From Chryseobacterium sp. (GTDB lineage: Bacteria > Bacteroidota > Bacteroidia > Flavobacteriales > Weeksellaceae), in NCBI GenBank assembly GCA_018260475.1, contig JAGLBA010000002.1:1-64000 (forward strand): a DNA stretch of 64,000 bases, given 5' to 3'. The notes below the pieces were generated by a model. That model searched no databases. It saw nothing but the letters and a program-made list of their open reading frames with translations, and was not told the origin of the DNA. Positions 45,360-53,023 of the stretch are shown here, one piece after another; within the stretch, counting starts at the first letter, position 1; every line of letters starts with the position of its first letter. Both the position numbers and the translations under genes were made by a program.

Positions 45360-46568
45360 ATGAAAAGCAAAAAAAATGCGGCGATAGGGTTCATCTTTAT
45401 CACGCTGCTGATTGATATTACGGGTTGGGGCATCATCATCCCGGTAGTTCCAAAACTCATCCGCGAACTCACGAATGCCGATATTTCAGAGGCCTCCAAA
45501 TATGGCGGCTGGTTGAGCACCGTGTATGCCACCATGCAGTTTGTATTCGCATCGGTGTTAGGAGGTCTTAGCGATAAATACGGTCGGCGGCCAGTTATTT
45601 TATTTGCCTTATTGGGATTCTCTGCCAACTTTTTCCTGCAAGCCATGGCGCCCACCATATTCTGGCTATTTGTGGGTCGTATCCTTTCGGGGATTACGGG
45701 TGCCAGCATTACCACTGCAAGTGCCTATATCGCAGACATTTCTACAGACGAAGACCGTGCGAAGAATTTCGGGATGATAGGCGCAGCCTTTGGCTTAGGC
45801 TTTATCATCGGGCCTGTGCTGGGTGGGATTTTGGGAAGTTTTGGCGCGCGAGTACCTTTCTATGCTGCAGCGATTCTTTGTTTAGTCAATTTCCTATACG
45901 GTTATTTCGTGCTACCGGAAAGTTTGGAAAAGAGCGAGCGCCGAGCTTTCAACTGGCGCAGAGCGAATCCCGTGGGATCTTTGCTTCAACTAAGAAAATA
46001 CCCGCAAATTCTAGGGTTGGTATTTTCCCTCATCTTGGTGTATATCGCCAGCCATGCCGTACAAACGAACTGGACCTACTTCACTATCTATAAATTCAAC
46101 TGGAGCGAAAAAGTGGTGGGCATCTCTCTGGGTGTTTCCGGCTTTATGGCGGCGCTGGTGCAGGGCGTGCTTCTGCGGAGAATACTGCCCAGAATTGGAA
46201 GCGAAAAAAGCATCTACTACGGCCTGGCATTATACGCACTGGGGATGTTGCTGTTTGCTTTTGCCTCAGAAAGTTGGATGATGTTTGCCTTCCTCATCCC
46301 GTATGGATTAGGCGGGATCGCGGGGCCAGCATTGCAATCCGTGATCTCGGCAGATGTTCCGAAAAACGCGCAGGGCGAATTACAGGGCGCGCTGGCGAGT
46401 TTGGTGAGCCTTACCTCCATAATTGGGCCGCCGTTGATGACCAATGTATTCTTCTATTTCACGCATAACGAGGCGCCTGTAAAATTTGCGGGTGCACCGT
46501 TTTTCCTTGGATTTATGCTGATGACCATCAGTTCCGTGGTGGCATACCATGCTCTCAAAAAGAATTGA
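45360..46568 (+). CDS. TCR/Tet family MFS exporter
   Basis: A 402-residue major-facilitator exporter with about twelve helices. The [16 protein letters not shown] start ([15 protein letters not shown]), the [14 protein letters not shown] loop motif [19 protein letters not shown] and GPVLGGILG (motif C of drug/proton antiporters) are those of the TetA-like group. The name comes from tetracycline efflux, but chromosomal copies in flavobacteria have no proven drug. It starts 26 bases after ubiA. Confidence 0.9.
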   Translation: MKSKKNAAIGFIFITLLIDITGWGIIIPVVPKLIRELTNADISEASKYGGWLSTVYATMQFVFASVLGGLSDKYGRRPVILFALLGFSANFFLQAMAPTIFWLFVGRILSGITGASITTASAYIADISTDEDRAKNFGMIGAAFGLGFIIGPVLGGILGSFGARVPFYAAAILCLVNFLYGYFVLPESLEKSERRAFNWRRANPVGSLLQLRKYPQILGLVFSLILVYIASHAVQTNWTYFTIYKFNWSEKVVGISLGVSGFMAALVQGVLLRRILPRIGSEKSIYYGLALYALGMLLFAFASESWMMFAFLIPYGLGGIAGPALQSVISADVPKNAQGELQGALASLVSLTSIIGPPLMTNVFFYFTHNEAPVKFAGAPFFLGFMLMTISSVVAYHALKKN

Positions 46569-46670
46569 GCGGGAAAATATCTATCACTTTATTAGTTTTT
46601 TTTCCGAAGAACTCTTTACTTTGTAGGTGCTTTCAGCATGACAAATAGAGGGTAAGTGCCGTCGTGATAA

Positions 46671-47459
46671 TGTAACTTTTCCCAGACTAGAAAATCGTTA
46701 GTTTTTGAGAGAGTTACAAATCTTAAAACAGAAATAACGGAAATCTCATTTGGTTCAACTATAAAGATAAGCAAAACGGATAGAGGGATTCTGGAAGCTA
46801 ATACTTTATGGAATAACTCTGTATTAAGTGGCTACTTAAAAACAAATTTGGAATCTAAGGATCTACAAAATGCCGTACATTTTTTCACTAAATATTTGGG
46901 GGATATTATAGTTCCAAATACCGACTTAATGGGGTTCACCAATAACCTGTTAAAGAATAATTCCTTTTTAAAACCCAGTATCATTGAATTGCTTCAGAAA
47001 GCTGATTTCAAAATTTCTGATGTGAGCATAGAAAATGTAAAAATACCAGTTACAGAAGAATTGCGTTCATTGGTTCCCAATAAATTTAAAGAGATTTTTG
47101 AAGAAAATGTTGTCCGGGGGGCCAACGAAATTGAAGCACTACAATTGATGTTCAAGCATACGGTTGAAGGACATACCTACAATTTACCTTTTGATATGGA
47201 ATCAGAAGGAACCAAGAGATATTATGAATTCAGTGGAATTTTATCGAGTCTCATTCATTCTCCAGCAGGATTAATGATCGATGAAATAGAATCCTCCCTG
47301 CATCCGGACTTACTAAAGCATATATACAATAGGCTTAAATCAAATTTAGCCACCGCTATTAAAAATGCTGAAAAAATAGGAGAATTTAATAAAGAGAATG
47401 AAGAAATGAGCGTTGCTGAAATGTATAAACTTTTTCACTTTTTAAATATCGAACTTTAA
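46671..47459 (+). pseudogene. Decayed AAA (AAA_15/RloA-like) ATPase, lacking the P-loop
   Basis: An open frame (no ATG at its start) of about 262 codons that reads as the middle and Walker B region of an AAA_15-type ATPase: LEANTLWNNSVLSGYLKTN, then GTKRYYEFSGILSSL and GLMIDEIESSLHPDLLKHIY (Walker B and D-loop). The N-terminal 60-100 residues with the Walker A site are absent. After the D-loop the sequence changes to an unrelated-looking tail (KSNLATAIKNAEKIGEFNKE), so the family's H-loop and C-terminal region are also gone. Such ATPases occur in abortive-infection and restriction loci. The stretch 46569-46670 holds nothing I can name. Confidence 0.75.
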
Positions 47460-47540
47460 AGTAAAAAAAGCCAAAAATTTATCACGGATTATAATGACGG
47501 CTGAAATGAATGGTGGCAATTACAAAATCGTTTCATTTGA

Positions 47541-48797
47541 TTAGTTGAAGCTTTTAAAAGCTTTTGCCATCAATTCCTGTTCGCCTCTTGAAATACCTAT
47601 TTCTGTGGCGACATTTCTCCAGTTTTTTACGGAACCAAAAACTTCATCAATGATTTGATTCATATCTGTAATATTTAATCTGAAGTATTCTCCAACGCTT
47701 TTGGCTAATTCCATATCCAAATCATTTTCAACATCATTGATATTGAGGGACAAGCCATTTTTATCGATAGAGGGGTTAAGGTCGTAAGCCGGGGACAATA
47801 TCCAGCCGTTTTCAGTTAAGATAAATCCGTGGTTTCTCAAATGGTCGTCCGTATTGGAAATGGCAATATTAAAGACAATTCTTTTCCAGAGTAATCTGAG
47901 GTTGTTGTCTACATCGGAGCCATGGTTCATGAGAAACTCTGCAATATCAAGATAACTGGCCGTATTTTCTTTCAATTTTTCTCCACTATTTCCTGTCATC
48001 GTCATTGCAGAAGAAAAGTGGATCCTTTGCTTTCCTTTTCTGTCAAATCTTTTGGTGAAAAAAGTATGATGTTGGTGGTTTATTTTCTCTATTTTACTTT
48101 CAGACATCTCAATACCGCAATTCATGGCCAAACGATAAGCCAAAAATTCCCAAGCACCTTTGTTGATGGTGTCGTTTTTTGAAGGGAATTTTGCAATCCA
48201 AAGTTCGTTCTTTTCATCCAAAATATTAGCCTTTGGTCTTGCACCGCCGAGGGAAGAACCCGGAGCAATGACAATCTCCAGCCATTGTTTAATGTGTTTT
48301 TCGTCTTCGTTTTCCAGTTGAGATACGGCATGCTGCAATTCTCTAACAGATGTCCAGGGCGGAGTTGGATAATCTTGATTATTATCCAAAAAGTCTCCAT
48401 TTAAATCAGTTTTAAAACGAAGACCTCCAATTCTGGTTTCATCATAAACACCTAATAGATAATCAATATCGTATAAAATTTTAGGAGTTTCATTGAGTTC
48501 TTTAGCAATTTGTATTGCTCTCCGTTTCATCAAAGTTTTGCCCCAGGTATCCGGCATACTGTCTAAAAAAACACCAAAATTTTCTTTTCCATTAGGAAAC
48601 TGTTTCCCTGAAAATAACTGAATATCCGGATCTAATAGGAATTTATAAGGAGATGATAACCATTGTTTATCATACCCGAAACTAAAGGATTTTCTCCCTT
48701 TTGCAAACTGTGCTGTAAGGACTCCAATAAGCGTAGGTTCTTTAATACCCATCCAATCGGCAAATACGAAAATATCTGTTTTTATTGATGCTGCCAT
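47541..48797 (-). CDS. hipA: HipA-type serine/threonine kinase toxin
   Basis: The kinase toxin of a HipBA module. In Escherichia coli HipA phosphorylates glutamyl-tRNA synthetase and induces persistence. The 418 residues show the HipA N-terminal domain, the loop APGSSLGGARPKAN (about residue 180) with the serine used in autophosphorylation, ELWIAKFPS with the ATP lysine, FFTKRFDRKGKQRIHF, the catalytic SNTDDHLRNHGF (about 314-323), and the metal-binding LSPAYDLNPS. All key residues are present, so it is probably active. It starts 9 bases after hipB. Confidence 0.93.
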   Translation of the reverse strand: MAASIKTDIFVFADWMGIKEPTLIGVLTAQFAKGRKSFSFGYDKQWLSSPYKFLLDPDIQLFSGKQFPNGKENFGVFLDSMPDTWGKTLMKRRAIQIAKELNETPKILYDIDYLLGVYDETRIGGLRFKTDLNGDFLDNNQDYPTPPWTSVRELQHAVSQLENEDEKHIKQWLEIVIAPGSSLGGARPKANILDEKNELWIAKFPSKNDTINKGAWEFLAYRLAMNCGIEMSESKIEKINHQHHTFFTKRFDRKGKQRIHFSSAMTMTGNSGEKLKENTASYLDIAEFLMNHGSDVDNNLRLLWKRIVFNIAISNTDDHLRNHGFILTENGWILSPAYDLNPSIDKNGLSLNINDVENDLDMELAKSVGEYFRLNITDMNQIIDEVFGSVKNWRNVATEIGISRGEQELMAKAFKSFN

Positions 48798-48806
48798 TCT
48801 TTGTGA

Positions 48807-49094
48807 TTATAAAAGTTCTAAATCCTGTAATCTTCGTCCGAGTTCATCATCTGATGCCAATTTCAGAAAATCATCCTGCAATCCTAATACTCTTAACACA
48901 TTGAAATATGCCCCCATAGAAACCTTTGCATCTCCCTTTTCAATAAGGTAAAGTGTTGACCTGGAAATTCCGGCCCGCTCGGCGACTTGTATCGTTGAAA
49001 GATTTCTCCTTTTCCGGGCAAGTTTAAAATTCTCACCCATCTGCTGTAAGGTGGATTCATATTTGGGCAGTATAATTTGTTTCTTGACTTTCAT
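48807..49094 (-). CDS. hipB: HipB-type helix-turn-helix antitoxin
   Basis: The DNA-binding antitoxin that neutralises HipA and represses the operon. The 95 residues have an XRE-type helix-turn-helix (about 20-75: LARKRRNLSTIQVAERAGIS, then STLYLIEKGDAKVS). I placed the start at the ATG at 49094, not at the upstream in-frame ATG, because the earlier residues are hydrophobic and encoded by an A+T-rich promoter region. The region ahead has two related words, GTTATTATAAAC and GTGTATAATATAAG, that might be operators. Confidence 0.88.
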   Translation of the reverse strand: MKVKKQIILPKYESTLQQMGENFKLARKRRNLSTIQVAERAGISRSTLYLIEKGDAKVSMGAYFNVLRVLGLQDDFLKLASDDELGRRLQDLELL

Positions 49095-49422
49095 TTGTCT
49101 TATATTATACACAAAATTACTAAAAATGTTTATAATAACAATCAAAATTTTTTTGGTAAGGATTTTAAATTATACTGTATTTAAAAAACTCCTTTATTGC
49201 AATTCATTTTAAATTTAGAAATTAGAAATATAGAAAACTTAGATATTAAAGGATGTAGCGCTAACTTTTTTGGGTTTTGGGAATTTCATTGGAGATGGAG
49301 GATAGGTGATTTTTTGATTTTATTAAATTAAATTTTAAACTCCCTGTAAACTTCTAAAAAATATTGAAATTTTGTCGGTGAAAAAATGGTTTTAATGTTT
49401 TCATTTTGTAATTTTGTAGCCT
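49095..49422. other. A+T-rich divergent intergenic region between hipB and tatA
   Basis: About 330 bases without a gene. It includes a run of TTAGAAATTAGAAATATAGAAA near 49215-49240 that looks like a short degenerate direct repeat, and a likely tatA promoter at its right end. Otherwise I see nothing. Confidence 0.5.
49409..49416 (+). promoter_or_regulatory. Promoter -7 element of tatA
   Basis: TAATTTTG ends six bases before the ATG at 49423, suggesting a very short leader. Confidence 0.55.
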
Positions 49423-49758
49423 ATGGAATTGAGTATTGGTGAAATGCTGATGATCGCACTGGTGTTCGTCGTTTTGTTCGGACCCGATAAATTGCCGCAA
49501 ATCGCGCGCGACCTGGGACAAGGTGTGCGGAAAATGCGCGGCGCAGTAGAGGACATTAAAACTGAAATCCTGAAAGAGACCGATAACCCGGTGTCTGAAA
49601 TAAAACGCGAAATAGAAAAGGTGAAAGAGGCGGCGAAAGATTTCAACCCCGTACACGACATCCAGAAAGACATCCTCACGGATCCTGCGGAAAACCCTGT
49701 GATTAACCCATTGGAAGATGATACATATACCGGACCCGTGAGCCGCAACAGACCATGA
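49423..49758 (+). CDS. tatA: Twin-arginine translocase TatA/E family subunit
   Basis: TatA forms the pore-like assembly that moves folded proteins across the cytoplasmic membrane. The 111 residues show one N-terminal helix (MLMIALVFVVLFGPDKLPQI), the FGPDKLP hinge and an amphipathic helix (ARDLGQGVRKMRGAVEDIK), followed by a charged tail. Tail length and FGPDKL lie between TatA and TatB, so the exact type is not certain. tatC is not in the window. The stop overlaps the next start (ATGA). Confidence 0.85.
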   Translation: MELSIGEMLMIALVFVVLFGPDKLPQIARDLGQGVRKMRGAVEDIKTEILKETDNPVSEIKREIEKVKEAAKDFNPVHDIQKDILTDPAENPVINPLEDDTYTGPVSRNRP

Positions 49759-50315
49759 ACGAAATCATAAAAGAGGACAGGGAGGCATTCCTATATCTGA
49801 ATAACTTGGGCAGCAAACCGTTTGATGCGTTTTGGCTACTCCTCTCGGAAACCTGGGTTTGGGTTCCGCTCTATATAATTTTTCTTTATTTGCTTTACAA
49901 AAATTTTGGCTGGAAGAAAGTGGCTTTCATTATGATTTTCATCGTGCTGGGCGTCACGGTTTCGGATCAGTTGGCGGGGATTTTCAAGCACGGCATCATG
50001 CGGCTTCGCCCTTGTAATGATCCAGCACTTGCAAGACTAATGCGCCATGTAAAGGACGGCGGGACGTACGGATTCTATTCCAGTCATGCCTCGAACACTT
50101 TTTTCTTTGCCAGTTTTATGACCTTCATGCTGGGCAGTCGTTACCGTTTGCTTCCCGTTTTGGTTTTTTTCTGGGCGGCGATGGTGTCTTACAGCCGCAT
50201 ATATCTCGGCGTACACTTCCCGATGGATATTGCGATGGGCGCGGCAGTAGGATTTTTGCTGGGCGGCTTGTTTTCTACTTTAGCAAAAAAAGCAACGGCA
50301 AAAGTTAAAGGTTAA
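49755..50315 (+). CDS. PAP2-family phosphatase
   Basis: A membrane-bound lipid phosphatase of 186 residues with about five helices. All three PAP2 motifs are present: KHGIMRLRPCND (about residue 75), FYSSHASNTFFFA (about 113) and SRIYLGVHFPMDI (about 147), with the catalytic histidines. A likely substrate is undecaprenyl pyrophosphate or phosphatidylglycerol phosphate. Translation is coupled to tatA by a 4-base ATGA overlap. A functional link between the two is not known. Confidence 0.92.
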   Translation: MNEIIKEDREAFLYLNNLGSKPFDAFWLLLSETWVWVPLYIIFLYLLYKNFGWKKVAFIMIFIVLGVTVSDQLAGIFKHGIMRLRPCNDPALARLMRHVKDGGTYGFYSSHASNTFFFASFMTFMLGSRYRLLPVLVFFWAAMVSYSRIYLGVHFPMDIAMGAAVGFLLGGLFSTLAKKATAKVKG

Positions 50316-50352
50316 TTATTTATGGTGGATTGTAAATATTAAACTATTATTA

Positions 50353-50826
50353 CTAATCATTATGATACGGTTTTCCCTGGAGGATTTGATCGGCGCGGTA
50401 GAGTTGTTCCACTACGAAAAGTCGGATCATTTGGTGGGTAAAAGTCATTTTTGAAAGTGAGATTTTTTCATTTGCTCTATGGTCAATTTCATCCGAAAAA
50501 CCATAAGCGCCGCCTACCAATAGTGCGATTTTCTTCACAGAACTGTTCATCCAGGTTTCCATTTTGCCCGCAAATTCCCGGCTGGTATATTGCTTCCCTT
50601 TTTCATCGAGTAATACTACGATGTCGGTGTTTTCAAAATGATTTTGAAAGGCTTTTGCTTCCTCTTTTTTCAAAAGTTCGGGGGTGAGACTTCGCGCATT
50701 TTTCACATCTGGGATTTCGATGATTTCAAAATTCCAGTGCTTGGGCAGTCGCTGCGTGTAATAGGCAATGAAGTTGCGCATCTCACGATCGTCGGTTTTA
50801 CCAATACATACCAAATTAACTCGCAT
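50353..50826 (-). CDS. rlmH: 23S rRNA (pseudouridine-1915) N3-methyltransferase
   Basis: RlmH methylates pseudouridine 1915 in helix 69 of 23S rRNA on the assembled ribosome. The 157 residues fit the family length exactly, with the start MRVNLVCIGKTDDRE, the SPOUT-type SAM site (ALLVGGAYGFSDEI) and the C-terminal FTHQMIRLFVVEQLYRA. I chose the ATG at 50826, since the frame upstream lies in a promoter region and is not family sequence. Its promoter faces that of yihY. Confidence 0.96.
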   Translation of the reverse strand: MRVNLVCIGKTDDREMRNFIAYYTQRLPKHWNFEIIEIPDVKNARSLTPELLKKEEAKAFQNHFENTDIVVLLDEKGKQYTSREFAGKMETWMNSSVKKIALLVGGAYGFSDEIDHRANEKISLSKMTFTHQMIRLFVVEQLYRADQILQGKPYHND

Positions 50827-50831
50827 TTCCT

Positions 50832-50853
50832 TATATTTGTGGCTGCAAATATA
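50832..50853. promoter_or_regulatory. Face-to-face overlapping promoters of rlmH and yihY
   Basis: The 22 bases TATATTTG-TGGCTG-CAAATATA are a perfect 8-bp inverted repeat. The left arm is a -7 element for the plus-strand gene at 50859, the right arm a -7 element for the minus-strand gene at 50826. Each expected start site falls in the other promoter's box, so the two polymerases should exclude each other. Confidence 0.6.
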
Positions 50854-50858
50854 GCTGA

Positions 50859-51797
50859 ATGCCGCTGAAAACCCCAAAGATACTTATAAAAGCTCGCACT
50901 TTGCTGGACGGAATCCACATCCCGATTCTGGGAATTTCTTTGTGGAAACTTTTCGACATCTACGCCACGGGCATTTCTCAAAACAAAATTGGGCGCCAGG
51001 CGGCCAGCATCTCTTGGAGTTTTTTCCTGAGTTTGTTTCCGTTTTTGCTGTTCTTGTTGTCGCTTTTGCCTTTTTTGCCACACTACGACAAACTTCAGTT
51101 TTATATTTTTGAAATCCTTATGCGGAATGTTTTCCCATCGCACATGCAGCAGGAAGTCACAGGGTATATCCAGAAATTCATCATCCCGAATATGAGAAGC
51201 ATCAGCAATTGGACTATCTTCCTGGCATTGTTTTTTGCGACCAATGGCGCGCACTCGCTCATTAATGGCTTTAATGAAAACACTGGATTGCGGCGCGGCG
51301 CGGTGAAGGAGTACATCGTGGCACTGTTCATCACAATTGCGTTCATTGCGCTCATTATCCTATCGCTTTTCGGGGTTTATTATAGCGAGGTGGTTTTGAA
51401 ACTCTTCACGCCTGCCTACAATATTTCTTGGTTCGTAGATAATATGTCGAAAATCATCGGGTTCATCTCGTTCCCGTTATTTTATTTTATCTTGTTGAGC
51501 CTTTTCTACTGGGTAGGCTGCCTGAAAATAACAAGTTGGCGACAAGCCTTGCCGGGTGCGATTTTTACCTCGGTTTTGTTCGTAGTACTTACTTATTTTT
51601 TCGCCATTTATGTAAAGGATTTCGCGAATCAGAATGTCTTGTACGGTTCCATCGGATCCATTTTGTTGTTAATGATTTGGATAAATGTGAATATTATACT
51701 GATTCTTTTGGGTAATCAGCTGAATCTCGCGATCAAAAAAATACGGATTGAAAAACTCATCGCTGAGGAAATGATAGTGGCAGATTTGGAGGTTTAG
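50859..51797 (+). CDS. YihY/BrkB family membrane protein
   Basis: A 312-residue membrane protein with about six helices. The family start LWKLFDIYATGISQNKIGRQ is followed by AASISWSFFLSLFPFLLFLL and, near the end, YGSIGSILLLMIWINVNIILILLGNQLN, the segment that defines YihY/BrkB. Once called ribonuclease BN, the family is now regarded as of unknown function, possibly a transporter. It is divergent from rlmH and is transcribed towards nhaA. Confidence 0.92.
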   Translation: MPLKTPKILIKARTLLDGIHIPILGISLWKLFDIYATGISQNKIGRQAASISWSFFLSLFPFLLFLLSLLPFLPHYDKLQFYIFEILMRNVFPSHMQQEVTGYIQKFIIPNMRSISNWTIFLALFFATNGAHSLINGFNENTGLRRGAVKEYIVALFITIAFIALIILSLFGVYYSEVVLKLFTPAYNISWFVDNMSKIIGFISFPLFYFILLSLFYWVGCLKITSWRQALPGAIFTSVLFVVLTYFFAIYVKDFANQNVLYGSIGSILLLMIWINVNIILILLGNQLNLAIKKIRIEKLIAEEMIVADLEV

Positions 51798-51799
51798 CC

Positions 51800-52993
51800 T
51801 TACTCTTCACCGCGAATCTCAGATGGCTTCAATCTTCTTTTTTTAGCCTGAATTTTCAACAGGGAATAGCCTATGAATCCAGATAGGGCAGAGGCAACAA
51901 GAATCGCAAACTTTGCATCTTCCTGAATTTCATGATGACCCTTGAAGGAAAGCAACGCAATGAAAATAGACATCGTGAAGCCGATTCCTGCCAGAAATCC
52001 GGCTCCCACAATGTGCATCCAAGTGCTGCGGTACGGCAAAGAACTGATTTTAAACTGAATAGAAAGCCAAGAAAACAGACTGATTCCCAATACTTTACCC
52101 AAACCTAATCCTACAATAATCCCCAATCCGAAATTAGTAAAAAGTGCATCTACCATACCGCTCTGCATAGTGATATTGGTATTGGTAAAGGCGAAAATAG
52201 GCATGATGATGAAACTCACAGGAAAATGCAATTTCTCCTCGAGTTTTTCCAATGGAGAAATTTCTACATCAGAAACATTTGTAGGAATGGTAAAGGCCAG
52301 CAGCACGCCGGCAATGGTCGCGTGAATCCCGGAATGGTGCATGCAGTACCATAAAACAACGCCGGGTAAAAGATAGAAAATATGCTTTGTAACCTTAAAA
52401 TAATTGAGGACGATTAGAAATAACAAGATTGCCCCTGAAATGCCTAAATACAGCCACTCAATTTTTTCGGTGTAGAAAATCGCAATGACTATAATGGCGC
52501 CCAAGTCATCCACAATCGCCAGTGCCGCCAAAAATATTTTTACGGAGGACGGTACCCTTTTACCCAGCATGGAAACGATGGCCAAAGAAAACGCAATATC
52601 CGTAGCCATTGGGATTCCCCAGCCGTTTTGGTACGGCGTCCCTTTATTGAACAACAAGAAAATAAGCGCTGGAAACACCATGCCGCCCACAGCTGCCATA
52701 ATAGGCAAGGACGCACTTTTGAAGCTGGAAAGTTCGCCTTCCACTATTTCCCGCTTGATTTCTAATCCTACAAGTAGGAAGAAAATCGCCATCAAACCAT
52801 CATTGATCCAAATACTTATAGGATATTTTAAATGGAATAAATCTGTTCCTGTTTCTTTGTCCAAAAAACCTTGCAAGGTGGTCGCCAACGAGGAATTCGC
52901 TACCAATAAAGATAGTACCACGCACACGATCAGAATAATCCCTGAGGATTGTGAACTATTGAAGAATTTTCTAAAATATTTTGATATAGCCAT
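51800..52993 (-). CDS. nhaA: Na+/H+ antiporter NhaA
   Basis: NhaA swaps internal sodium for two external protons and sets pH and salt balance. The 397 residues have about twelve helices. The two essential aspartates are in AALAIVDDLGAIIVIA (about residues 160-170), and FFLLVGLEIKREIVEGEL and GMVFPALIFL are also typical. It begins 30 bases after the RelA/SpoT homologue, so the two may be co-transcribed. Confidence 0.96.
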   Translation of the reverse strand: MAISKYFRKFFNSSQSSGIILIVCVVLSLLVANSSLATTLQGFLDKETGTDLFHLKYPISIWINDGLMAIFFLLVGLEIKREIVEGELSSFKSASLPIMAAVGGMVFPALIFLLFNKGTPYQNGWGIPMATDIAFSLAIVSMLGKRVPSSVKIFLAALAIVDDLGAIIVIAIFYTEKIEWLYLGISGAILLFLIVLNYFKVTKHIFYLLPGVVLWYCMHHSGIHATIAGVLLAFTIPTNVSDVEISPLEKLEEKLHFPVSFIIMPIFAFTNTNITMQSGMVDALFTNFGLGIIVGLGLGKVLGISLFSWLSIQFKISSLPYRSTWMHIVGAGFLAGIGFTMSIFIALLSFKGHHEIQEDAKFAILVASALSGFIGYSLLKIQAKKRRLKPSEIRGEE

Positions 52994-53023
52994 TTTTTCT
53001 TTTTAAAATTAAAACTTACTACT

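Noticed and set aside
46848..47459. A complete small gene beginning at a TTG
   Set aside because: The frame extends upstream with matching family sequence and lacks the P-loop, so it is a fragment, not a gene with its own start.
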